Assembly (NCBI RefSeq): GCF_031143425.1
Contig: NC_090451.1
Span: 664,854,575-664,918,574, forward strand
Length of the DNA: 64,000 nt
Origin: Pleurodeles waltl
Taxonomy: Eukaryota; Chordata; Amphibia; Caudata; Salamandridae
Reading direction: 5' to 3'
The notes below the pieces were generated by a model. It did not search any database. It saw nothing but the letters and a program-made list of their open reading frames with translations, and had not been told where the DNA came from. The position numbers and the translations under genes are program-made. Of the stretch, positions 23,230-34,800 are shown piece by piece; position 1 is the first letter of the stretch; each line of letters opens with the position of its first letter.

Positions 23230-24132
23230 TCACGTTTGGAGTTGGCTGAGAAAAAGTATGTTTTCCCTTGTGTAATGTGTGCTTTGTTCCACCATGCCAT
23301 CTCCTGTTCTACCATCTGCAGCCACTAGAACTTCCCAACTTCCCGTTGCCTGTGACCAATTAATTTGAAGCCATTGCTGGATTGGCCTCATGTCAAGTTT
23401 TGCATATGGAATTAAAGGGATGCATGATGCCATCTTCCCTACTAGTTTCATCGCTGTCAGAGCTTGCCCTTTCTGGGAGCAGTGAATTACAGTTATAAGG
23501 GATGGAGTCCTCTTAACATTGGGGTACACTTTCCCTTGAATGGAGTTGATTTGTGCTTCCAAGAACTCCTTTTCCTGTTCTAGCTCCGGCAGGGACTTCT
23601 TCATATTGAAGGTGAAACACAGAGCATGGAGAGTCTCCATTAATTCTACGATATAGTGTTTGCATTTAATGTACGAGTTTGCTCTTACCTCCCAGTCGTC
23701 CAGGTACGGGTACAAGTGTATCCCCCTCCTTCTCAAGTTTGCTGCTACTGCTGCCAGACTCTTTGTAAACTCCCTTGGTGCAGATTTTATTCCAAATGCC
23801 AGTACTGTGAGCTGATTGTTTACCACAAATATCAGGTATTTCTTGTGCTTTATGTTCATTGGAATGTGCAAGTAGGCATCTTTTAAGTCTATTGTTGCTA
23901 TGTTCTCTATTGCCTCCTGTAAGGTTGTCATCTTGAACTTTTGTGTTTTTATAAACTTGTTGATAAACCCGAGATCCAGTACTGGATGTAAAGTACGGGC
24001 CACCTTTGGGATTAAGCAATATGTTGATTTTTTTGTCTTGGTACCTGTTCTATTGCTTGCTTGTCCAGACGCTCTTGACTTCCTTGAGAAGACGAGCCAT
24101 TTCCTCCTTGGAATGGATCTTTGACCTTGCAC
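23230..24132 (-). pseudogene. DIRS reverse transcriptase (copy 2)
   Basis: A 300-residue uninterrupted frame. After a Lys-rich N-terminus comes P-V-L-D-L-G-F-I-N-K-F-I (RT1), T-I-D-L-K-D-A-Y-L-H-I-P-M (motif A, about 23895-23860), F-G-I-K-S-A-P-R-E-F-T-K and A-A-N-L-R-R-R-G-I, then Y-L-D-D-W (motif C, about 23708-23690). These are DIRS hallmarks (L-H-I-P and L-D-D-W), not Ty3/gypsy. The RT core is intact here although ORF1 and the flanks are broken. The initial residue shown is a tool start; the true frame probably continues from upstream. Confidence 0.85.
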
Positions 24133-24542
24133 CTCTTGTCGGTGGGAATTTTGTCAGTTCTAATCAATAAAATAACCATATTGAATTGTGTTTATTACCC
24201 ATTTGTCTAAAATTATCTTTCTTCACTTGTGGAGAAAGTTTTTTATCCTTCCTCCCACATGTGTTGTGTAGAAGTTTGAGCTCTTTGAGACTTTCACAGA
24301 TGTTATTTGGGAATGTTGTTGTAAGTTTGATGAGTCACTTGTTTGAAGGGGCTGAGCCTCTGTGTTGTTGCCCCTTTCCCTGGCCCCTTCCTCAAAAAAG
24401 CTGTCACCCCTGCTGTTGATACTGCCAGCTTTGTTGAGAAGATGCAGACTGATTGCTGCTTTGAAAGGTTTCGTGTGAAGTTCCAACTTGGAAACTCTCT
24501 CTGGGGACAGGTCTTCTTGTAGCATAGGTGTCCCTTCACATG

Positions 24543-24890
24543 TCACCCCAGAATTGCAGTGCACCCATAGTGTTTTCTCCATTTGTTCAGACTTTCATCC
24601 ACTGTACTCCCAAATAACTGCTCCCTAGTAAAGGGTGTGTTTAGGGTGTCTGTTTGGACTTCCTGCTTGAATCCAGAAATCCTTAGCCATGAATGGCATC
24701 TTAAGGTTACTCCCATCATCAGCAGACAACTGTCTGTGTCTGCCACATCTAAAGCCGATTTCAGGCAGGTATTGGCAATGTTTTTGCCACTTTCAACAAG
24801 ATGTGCTGCCCTCTTACGATATTGTTCTGGGAGAGGTTTCATAAGTTCCCCCATCTCTTCCCAATGCTGATGTGCGTGTCTATTTAGCAC
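24543..24890 (-). pseudogene. DIRS ORF1 (gag-like) fragment, copy 2
   Basis: This 115-residue frame has E-Q-Y-R-K-R-A-A-H-L-V-E-S-G, S-A-L-D-V-A-D-T and P-F-T-R-E-Q-L-F-G-S-T-V-D-E, corresponding block by block to the ORF1 segment at 19820-19278 in copy 1. Similar material continues to 24223 in other frames and at 26404-25829 (with a long Glu-rich segment). Full ORF1 is broken by several frameshifts. Confidence 0.65.
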
Positions 24891-26770
24891 TGCATTTGGT
24901 TGGTGATCCTCTATTGGCTAGCAGAACTGCATTCTACTCTGCGCCCTATCAGCTCCATATGCTTACTCTCCTTATTTGGTGGTGGGCCTGAGGTCAATGG
25001 AAAGTTGGTCCTTTTCCTGGCTGTTGATGTTTTCGAATCTGTAAGGATAGTACCATCGATATATGCTGGATCATTCGAAGAGTATTTATATTTCTTTTCA
25101 GCTCTTGGTGTAACATCTCTGTACGTGGATGGTTTTATAAAAGACTCTTTGTCCTGGTTGAGTATGCTAAAGAGCATAGGTAAAAAATTACTCCTTGCCT
25201 GACTAAATAATAATGTTTCCAGGCAGATACATGATTGGGGGCTTCTCCTCTTCCATCTGAACAGTGAATTTTTCAGCTGCTTGGTTTATGACCTGGTTGT
25301 ACATTTCAATGTCATCCAGAGGTGACAGCCTCAACGGATAACTGTTGACACCCTTGTTGGGTGAGTTCATTTTGAGATCTTGCCATTGAGACTCGACGAA
25401 TTTGGCATTCTCAGAACCCTGGTACGTCTCCGCAAGTTTCTCCTCTTCCTCGAAGAGCTATTCCTCTTCCTCCTCAGGAGTAAAAGGGGGTATAAGTCCT
25501 CCTCGATCCCTTTTTTGGTAGCCTCTTTCGTAGTCGAAGTCTTTTGAAGTATTCTGAATTAAGACAACGTATCAGTCATTGAGCTTCGATGCTCTGCTTT
25601 TGTTGGCCTATTTTTTTCTCGACATTGTATCGTTTTTTTCCTGTGCATCTTTTGACCCCATGGGTTTTTGCGGAGTCTTTCCTCCGCTGAATTCTAGTTC
25701 GAGGGATCTGTGGGACCTTCTTGTATCGGCATGCCTGCGGTCGGCAAGACTTTTGACCCTGCGTCCCCCTTTGATGTCAGGGAGTCAGAATTTCTTAACT
25801 CGGATGATTTTTTGGAGACAGACATTTCTCAGACCTTGTCCCTTTTCTGTTCGACAACAATGATCTTTACTTCCGTGTCTGAGGTCTCTCCTCCTGTTTC
25901 TTCGGCAACATTATCTTCCTCCTCATTGGATATGCCCAAGAACCTCAGGGATGGTGTAATCTGCTGGCTGTGCATAGTGTGATGCCCCCGACTCCGTTTC
26001 TCCCTTACCCTAAAGTGGCTTAGACATGAAGGTTGAGCAGGCGTTGCTATCCTCACTCCAGTGTTCAACGGGGAGACAAAGGTTGCAGACCGGATGCTTG
26101 TCTTTTTTGCAAAAACTTGTGATGGCAGTTTCGCAGAACTGAAAAGGTGTTTTCTCCACGGAGGTGCTTCAGGGAGCCCCCTAACAGGAATTCTCAGAGT
26201 TTCTGCCAAAAAGTGAATTTCCTTCATCCAGACTTCTTCCTGAAGTTCTCCATCAATGATCTGAAACTGATTCGGTGAACTGTTCAGCATTTTTGGGAAT
26301 TTCCATGTCTTATCTTCTCTTTGTTTTGGAGTCCTTTGATATGCTTCCAGACCTAACGGCGAGAAAAAAAATAGAATTTGAAGACAAAAGGTAGGAACTT
26401 CCAAGGAAGTAGGATGATGTCACAGGGGACACCAACTGGAACTGCCGTCAACGCCCGCCACAGGAAAAAAGTTAAAACAGAAAGACTATCTGTCAGTGGA
26501 GAATTACGGACCCAACCACCAGATGGCGGAATAATGCACTGCAAAATTGATGTCAGTGCATGTGGTGAGTGCCTTTATTCCATTTTATTTATTCTGGGGC
26601 AGAACAGTAATTGCAGAGCAACATATCTATTTGCGCGTAAGAGCACTGCTGTGAAATGCTTCCGGATCTAGTCTGGTGCCTGGGTATTCATCATAAAGGT
26701 AAGGTATCTCCGGTTAGAAGTATTCATCAGAAACATATTGTCACATCCAGCATCTTCTGGAAAAACTTAC

Positions 26771-27047
26771 CCTGCTGCACCTTGCGAGTTTGTATTTTTG
26801 GAGGCGACTTGAGAGTGGGAGATGATGATGGGGCTGTCTCCATGGTGTCTTCCACCACTTCGCCCACTATTTCTTCATCTTTGTGCAAGTTGTCACCAGC
26901 CCCCTCTCCCTCTCCTTCTCCTTCTGCGTCCTCCTCATCCTCCTCCTCAGGCTCAGAATTCTCCTCCTGAGAATTTTCTTCCTCCGACTCACCCTCCTGG
27001 CTCAGGTGGCTCTCTGATGCCAGCCACGTCAACTTCTCCATAGTTTC
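26771..27047 (-). CDS. GON4L: GON4L exon 6 of 7 in window, acidic
   Basis: A 277-bp exon, acceptor CATTAAG ending at 27048, donor CAGG|GTAAGT at 26771/26770, phase 0 in, one base over. It encodes E-T-M-E-K-L-T-W-L-A-S-E followed by a long acidic stretch (Glu/Asp with Glu-Gly repeats) and a Ser/Pro segment ending K-V-Q-Q. The first third is nearly identical to mammalian GON4L; the acidic run is of different length. The donor lies about 35 bp from the end of a DIRS element. Confidence 0.93.
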
Positions 27048-29902
27048 CTTAATGAGAAAAACCATCAACAATTACTTGCAAGTGCACCACATATGTCATA
27101 ACTTCAGAGACACCACTGCAAGAAGGAGCAGCAATAGAAAAAAAATCAATATTGTGTTTGTGAATGCAGAGTACACTTTTTCAACGGCTCAGCATTTTCT
27201 AACAAATGACTGCTTTACCTTGTAGGGAGGTTACTCTGTGCGAAGATTTCTCAATCAGCGCTAGGATCTTCAAGCACTGCAATAACAAGATCTCTTATTT
27301 GTTGCATGTTAGCAATTTGATAAAGTGGTTCTTTGGACTAGTCAATAGTTAATATAAAAGATAAACACTTATTGTGCTTCTTTTGTGTTACTACGGACAC
27401 TTCCTAAAGACTCTTTGGTGTGGACCTTATTCCTACTGGCAGTGCTTGTTTTGGTAACATTTCAGACCAATTGCAAAACCCTGTATAGAATGCATTGCAA
27501 TGTAGTAGAATGAACATTTAAAGACCTTTGAGGTTAGGTTGCCTACCTCCAACAATGGTAAGACATTGTGCAGTGTGGTCATTTTGAACCTTAATGCTTT
27601 TGACCCTTCTATTGGCTTCACATCCGGTGTAGACATTTGGAAACAACCTTTTTTTAAATACGGAAGTACAACTAATGTTACATTTCTATCAAACTTTCAA
27701 CCTGTAAACCTCTATATGCACACCTAGAGGGTTGCACTCAAATTTAATCAACTGACAGTAAGTGATTTGGGAGATGGGGTAAATAGAGTATTCATGAATA
27801 AACGTCTGTGTGCATGTTTTGAGCAGTAATTGTCCCTGTTTTTCTGGTCATCTAACTCTGTGATCGCAATACCATGTGCATCAATTTGATTTCCTGAACT
27901 GGAGTGTTAAACAAGTGATCCCTGGATTGGTTATTTGGAAAATTATATTTCTATGTGGATAGCTGGTGAGTTACTTTACGGAGCACCCTCCTGGGTTTTC
28001 CACTGATGTTTTTTGGTAACATAACAGATATGAAAAGTTGCATTCCATTTCCTATATGACAGGGCGTGCACACACTTATCCTTTTTTCATTTGAAATATT
28101 TTTAAGTTAAACAAAAAAAAATGTATAGGAGTATAACGAGATGGTATCTCTGTATCTTTGATGAACAACAGACAGCAAATTTATTAAGGCTTTGGAAGCA
28201 TTTGCCACACAGATGGCTGTGCGTTGAATTGTAAGAGGGATTTCCTAACACTCTGCAAGGCCTTTGGTCTCCATAAGCTCTACAGATTCAAGTCAAATTA
28301 CATAGACCCCTCTGCTCTTTCAATAACTCCTTGAGTGCCTCCCTTAACATTCCCCTTATGTGGTCTGCCCATGCACACATTCTTTTTTTATAAGACAGCA
28401 CTCAAACATTTGGACTTCAAGCTCTCTCTTGATAGATGACCACTGTTTTCTTGTAGTTTAACCTTGTGCCCTCAAGCTAGCTGCTCTATGGTTCTACTAG
28501 CCCTCTATATTGACCAACCGGACAATTTCAGCCCACTCACTGCTGTAACTTGCCAGTTGGTCCCACCTCTGTCAGCTCATCAAATATGCACCAGATGGCA
28601 ATAGTGGAGTCCTACATCTCTTTGATTTCTCTATGGAATCACCATGATGCTTAGATTGTGTAACTTTATTCAAAAGTCTAACTGGATGATACCAAAGTGT
28701 CAAGAGACCACCACCATCTTCTCTTTATTGGGAGCGTTGAAAATGCCTTTACTATACTTTTTCATCATCCAGTTAACCAGTGAGAATCCTAAATAATGAA
28801 AATAAGCCTCAGGTTTCAACAGTAAATATTGCAAACTGCAGGATGGCTGGAGATTAGAATTTGAGCATTATGTCAGTTTTCGGTTCCTATGACCCGACAA
28901 AAAGATTTAATACTGGCCAAGTACCTAAAAGGGAGGCAGGTCATTACCTAAAAAAAAAAAAAAAACGATTACACTGAAAGTATTTCACAGGGCTCCCCTT
29001 CATAGAATGGTGTACACAAGGATAGCACCATTCTTGACAAGACAATCATGTCTCAAAAAAGCAAAAAAAAACAAAAAAAAAACATTCTTGCCCCTTTCAG
29101 GTCATGCAGGCCTTGGTATTATACAGTAATCCTTAAAGCTTGTTTGTAAACACCTGCAAGTTAGCAACATGACTGCGTGGTTTGACATCATCTGTTTCTG
29201 GTACTAGAGATGCAGCAAGAGGGTCAACCCTGAGTTTTCTGGTGTTCTGCAAAAAAATGATATTAGAAGAGAGATCCACTTTACCTTCTAGAAGGGATGA
29301 AAGAAGAGGGGTGGGGTATTTCATAATTGAGCACCAATGTGTTCACTAATTATAATAATAAAAGGCTTCACCATAGGAATGCTTTATCAATTACTAAACA
29401 GTGAATGGAGAACAAGGTCAGAAGCCAAACTCTCCTATCACAATTTCCAAGTTGAAGCCAGTCCAGGAGAAACTAATATATTGTTGTAAAACACAGCTCC
29501 AGCACCTGTGTAGGGAATACCTGTGCTGCAGTGTTCTTAGATGTGTACAGGAACTTCAAATCAATTTGGAAAAACATACACATTTCAGGCAAATGTCCAA
29601 ATGTTGTGAAGAACATTGGTGTTGCATGCAGGGGTAAACAGAAGCAGCACATTAATCCACCTAACAGCCATGTGCAAACAGAAATAAAGTACAAAGTTGG
29701 AATAGAGAGTGGTGAAGTGTATAAACAGACAGCATTAAAATGCATAATCTTTGCATGTGCGAACTTCACTTACTTCCTAAATGCAGTAATATCTGGTAAA
29801 TTAGTATAGCAGCCTCACTAACAGAGCTCAATAGGAATATTAGTTTATATGAACACGCCAGTTATGCACAACTAACTTCTGAAAAACATGTCTCATGCTT
29901 AC
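27048..29902. other. GON4L intron, no recognised gene
   Basis: A 2855-bp intron. It holds simple A-rich runs (28951-28966, 29056-29081) and no identified gene, RNA or intact repeat. Confidence 0.5.
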
Positions 29903-31852
29903 CTGAAGCTCTGGAACAGACAGCACAGACTCCTCTGAAGCAGATGACATTTCTTCATCTTCTTCATCTTGTGTGAGGTCATCAAAGTCTTCCTCCTCTT
30001 CCTCTTCTTGTCTGTCTTTCTCTTTACCTGTGTCTGGGACAGCTGGAATAGTGTCAGACTGGTCATCTGCAGTAGAGTCATCTGGTTTTCCAGAAGGCCT
30101 GCTGAAACCGGCATTGATGTCTTTGGAAGAGGTAACGGTACTAAGTTGTTCAGGACCCACTTCTGTTGGTGCTGGACACTGATCTTGCTGTTTTTTATCA
30201 GAGCTTGAAACCTGCCCATCAACTGCTTCAGAATTGGTCCCACTTTCAGTGTTTGCCTCTGCTCCCTCTTTGCTTGCATGCTGCACCAGCGATTTAACAC
30301 ACTGCTCCTGTCCGGCAGTTAAAACAAAAGGCTTGTCATTTTCACTGCCATGAGAGTCTTGCCTAAGCACAACATGAAGGGCAGGGCTTTGTCTCTTCAG
30401 GACATCCCTTTCCATCTCAGTCTTGATTGCTTCAGGGGACTCTTCTTTTACCTGCACTACTGAGACCTCAATGCCATCCCAGGGGCATTCCTGCTTCACA
30501 TTCACAGGTCCCTGAACATGAGATGAAAGCTCCATCTCTGCATTTGTCTTGTCCTGGTTAGAGGGACTGTGACAGTTGTCTCTGGAGACATTCAGGCTGG
30601 CCATAACAGAGGGATTTTGGATGTCTTTATCATGGGAATTCGGAATGTCTCTATTGGAGGAATTTAACCTGTCACTATTGGGAGAATTGGGCAAGTCTGT
30701 TTTAGGAGAATTTAGATTCGGTCTTTTAGGAGAATTAGGTGTGCCCGCATTTGGAGAATTCAGGCTCTCCCTAGTAAGGGATGTTAGATTTTTTGCATTG
30801 GGGGAATTCAAGCTGTCCATTTTGGGAGAATTCAAGCAATCCATGACAGGACAGGTCAGCAAGTCCACAGCAGGAGGATTTGGGAGATCCATACAGGGGG
30901 AATTTGGGATGTTAATGTTTGTGGTACATGGAGATTTCATATTAGAGAAAATCTGTCTGTGTTCTGAACTCTGGAAGACTGGATTGTCACTCTCTAGATT
31001 TGTTGTCTTTTGATTGGAATCCCGAGAAGATCCTGAGCTTTCATTCTTTACAAATAAACCATCTACCACACTTGAAAATTGCTGGTATTCTGAAACATGA
31101 ACAGGCATGGTTATCGAATTTTCAGTCATCATTACAGTTTTTGGGTCCACCAGCATTGTAACGGGGATCCCTTGAGTGCCTTGGCCTATGGGTGCATTCA
31201 CAGCCTGAACAATGCTGCAGCCATTGCCAGCACTGATCACGTCAAACCCGCTGGTGGGGACTGTAAAGACAAGTGGTGCAGAATGCAGAAAATTCTTCAT
31301 TAAGAAGGTGGTATTGGGTGATGCTTTTTTCCTGGTGCGTGGTCGTCTCTTATATGACTTTCGGTATCGTGGGGTCAATGCTGGCAATGCCATTTTAGGG
31401 AGGCTGGGGACAGGTGCCACAGGCAAAAGAACCCGAAAGATGGGAGTCGGCTGGCAAGGCTTATCACTTGAAGTTAAAGCTGTCAAAGATGTCTGAACTA
31501 TTTGCCCGTCTTGACTATTGGTGACCAAAAGCTCAGCAGGTCGAGACAAGGACTTCTGCACTGCAGTTACACTTGAAATAGCCTGGGAAAAGAAGTTAGG
31601 CTTCATGAGAATAGGTTTCAAAAAGGAACTCTTCTGCCTCCAAGATCCCACTGAAAAACGACCTCTTAATGGCTTTAAGGTGAGTTCAAGGTCCTTGGGT
31701 TTTATAAGGGGATATTTATTTCCATCACATCCAAGTTCAGTGCCTTGCTTCTTTGTTCCCTTAGTGGTCAAACTATTGGCAGCACCCTGCACATCAGACA
31801 GCTCCACGGTTTGCAACTTCCTCATTTCTTCCTGAATGCTTGTCAAACTTGC
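29903..31852 (-). CDS. GON4L: GON4L exon 5 of 7 in window, giant exon (650 codons)
   Basis: A 1950-bp exon, phase 0 at both ends: acceptor AATGTAG ending at 31853, donor CAG|GTAAGC at 29903. It begins A-S-L-T-S-I-Q-E-E-M-R-K-L-Q and contains a basic R-K-S-Y-K-R-R-P-R-T-R-K segment (probable nuclear localisation signal). After that comes V-F-T-V-P and G-N-G-C-S-I-V-Q-A-V-N-A, diagnostic of GON4L/YY1AP1. Exon residues 317-420 are 13 octapeptide repeats. The end is acidic (poly-Glu, then D-F-D-D-L-T-Q-D-E-E-D-E-E) followed by S-A-S-E-E-S-V-L-S-V-P-E-L-Q, almost identical to the mammalian protein. Conservation is high at the two ends and low in the Ser/Pro-rich middle. Confidence 0.96.
30593..30904 (-). 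repeat. 24-bp coding minisatellite: 13 octapeptide repeats
   Basis: Inside the giant GON4L exon, 312 bp read as 13 consecutive units of 8 residues with consensus N-S-P-[KN]-x-D-x-L, with no gap in periodicity. Units have diverged (for example T-S-L-T-R-E-S-L) but keep the Asn-Ser/Pro start and the final Leu or Pro. Many contain Ser-Pro, a possible proline-directed kinase site (inference). Nothing similar is recalled from the mammalian protein at this place. Confidence 0.9.
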
Positions 31853-34800
31853 CTACATTGAGAAGACACAAAGAAATAAAAGCACGTTCCTCCTATATTA
31901 CCATCCAAATTCAATACATTTATAATGATACTAAAAACAGATAACCACCAAATCCAAAACAGTCTTTTCCTCTTTAGTCTACATAAGACTGCAGATTTCT
32001 TACAGTAATAATTTAGACCCTTTCAGTCCTTTTTTGTGTCATAACTGTTGCCACATATTTAATTCTGGCCTCTTTACATTATTACAGGTTTTACCAAAAC
32101 TCCTCACACTTAAGTCTACCATTTGTATCGTCCATGTTCTTGCTGCTTGTCTTACTCCAGATCCACCAGCTTTGCAAGTGTTCCAGATCTCCTTTTCCTC
32201 TGCTCCCTTATCAGTACAAAGAAGCATTTTGGATACTTATGGTTATTACAGCAGTTTTACCTTGTTCATAAGGGAAATTGTCTCAAATTACCCCTCTATA
32301 AACAAAACAATTGTTTGGATTGAGTATATTTAGGCAAATGACGTGCAGCTGGAAGAAGCTATTGTGGAGTAAAGGTGTTTTCAAAGGCAGTCAATCCCAC
32401 CCCATCCCTCCGTGCTAACAGGCCCAGCAGGGTTGGCCTTCAAACAGTTCCTGAAATAAAGCAGAAGCTGAATCACAATATGCTTACGCACTTAATGAAT
32501 ATGCCATGCCAGGCGCAACTATCACTTGTGGCTACCCTATAGCACAGATGTAAATTCTGTTAAAGAACAATAGCATGACCATAACTGAAAGCAATATGGA
32601 CAATCAAGCGATAATTAGTTAGGCTCAGAGGACAGAGTAAAAGGAAGAACCATCCATGTGTAGCACAGGTTAGTCTACACCTTAAAGATGTTTTCCACAA
32701 GTACAAGAACATTCACCCACAAGAAGTCACTGCTGAATGCACTGCAGGACAGGATGGAAAGAAAAACAATCTTTCAAACAAAGATATGGCATGAGGATCC
32801 GCTCAGACATGTACTGGGTCCACAGTGAGGGTAATAAATGACAAATGAGTCTTACCGAGGATGGGATGAGACAGAGGATGATCTTAAACCATGACTCAAT
32901 CTCAGAGGTGGGTAGCATTATTTATTGGGATAGTGTGCAGAAAACTTCCCACATTCCCAACTTCCAAACACCTGGTGCAATTTTTGGTCAGAGCTCTTTT
33001 TGCCAAACCTCGAAAAAGTAAGGCATAGATGCAACCTGCATGGGAACCGAAGAATCTACTAATACTTACATGCCTTCTAAGACTAATAGTGTGTCACAAG
33101 GCTGAAAGGGACTAAACAAACCAAGGGGTATCAACAACAACAGTTATAAAGTGATGCAAAGAGTGAACAATGACATATCCCATGGGTGTACACACAGTTT
33201 TTAGTCCAACTATAATACCAGTGAATGTTAATATCTCTGGCTAGGGAATACTGGACCTTATATCTACAAATGACAACATCTACCATATCAAAACATGATC
33301 TGCCGGGCATTGAGAATTAGACATTTTATCAATAATGCAAAGCTCTCCACAAAGAGGAGTCGAATTTGAAGGCTTATATTATTTGCTTGGGATAATGTCT
33401 ATTTCAACATAGGACTGGTGCAAAAACAAATCTGCGAGACTGTCAACAATTGCAGCAAATTAACGACATCCCCAGTCAAACACATTAAGTACCTTATAGT
33501 TAACAAACACAGAGCACCTGGGATACAGCTCCAGGGGAGCTGGAGGAGGTTCAACAGAATGCCTACACAAAAAACATATTTATTTTTTTACTCCTAAGGG
33601 AGAATTTCAATAGCAAATTCCTTAGCAAGACCAATGAAGATAAGGAGCAATGAATTGCCATGTCTAAGAGTCTTTGCACACTCTTTGCATCACTTTATAA
33701 CATCAACCAAGGTTTACCTGTGGTCTCCATCTTCCTGGATGCTGGAAATGCACTTGATTGAAGCAAGTGAAATGACATTTTCTGAAGACAGAGCAGGAAA
33801 GGCATGACTGGGTTTCTGTATAACCAAACTCAGACCTCTTGCGCACAGGCTCAACAAACCAGTTTCGAATTAATCATTATCTAACTGCCTACTTTCTGAT
33901 GAGCAAAGAAGCATGCCCAGGCTGCCCAGTCTCCTCTTTTTTAAGATAGATCCAGAATCATCCGAGTTTCCGGAAGCAGTTAAAGACCTGACTGTTGTCA
34001 GCCTAGGATGCATTTGTTGTTCTCCTCAGTGCTTGGCCTTTTTCTGCCATGTTTGTCATCTCAGTGATTAGCGCTGGGAAGCCCCTTCTTGAGGGAGCTG
34101 TGCGCTTTAGAAGTCTTTTTTAACATAACATATGCACCAAAGCCTCACTTTTTATTCTTACATACTGATATCAATGTATACTGACAATGTAATGCTGTTT
34201 ATCAATCATCCGGAAGAAAACACTAAACCTATATCAGAGAGACGTTTGTGCTTTGGGCACCTGAAAGGATCATATAATATGGGTTTCCGCTTTCAAAAGC
34301 TTTGAGTCAGTTTTATGCAGAATATGCTCTGCAATGGTGCCTGGACTTAATTCAATATTTAAGCATTAGGGTAAAAAGAAAACAGACAATTGTTATCATG
34401 GACAACAGACAGGTGATATTTAACTATGGACCTGTGATCTCTGTCATGACAGCCAAAAACAATAGAGAGCTGGATCAAGCTGCCCCAGATGTTGGCAGGA
34501 CGCATCACTCTGATAACAATTACACTGATGCCTAGATTATTGTACTTATCCATGAAAATCCAAATGCCCCATACTAAAACAATTATTGCAGCCTTAGTGC
34601 CTAGGCTAATCTGAGTGGGAGCACAGCCCTTAATCAGATGGACAACAGTAATGTCACCCATATCATAAGGGAGGGCTTTGGCTACCTTGATTCTGAACTG
34701 TATTTCTTTGTTGCCCAAATACGATTGGCATCTTACTGGTATCATCCAACACCACACATGTCACAATTGATAGCAGATCAAGAACTACAAGCGCCTGGAG

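Larger units (their letters stand above)
21560..26735 (-). mobile_element. DIRS-type retrotransposon, copy 2 (different subfamily), recombinase not seen
   Basis: Minus-strand order: ORF1 parts (26404-25829, 24890-24223), RT (24132-23230), RNase H (23144-22959) and the region that usually follows RNase H (22943-22365). Inverted ends are visible: 21710-21780 reverse-complemented resembles 26393-26450 (blocks A-C-T-T-C-C-A-x-A-G-G-A-A-G-T, G-T-C-A-C-A-G-G-G and T-G-G-A-A-C-T). The right end (26670-26730) has the tgcctggg / gaagtattcatcag motif seen at DIRS ends elsewhere in the window. No tyrosine recombinase was found before the left end, so the copy is truncated or its recombinase is unrecognisable. 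Edges are approximate. Confidence 0.75.
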
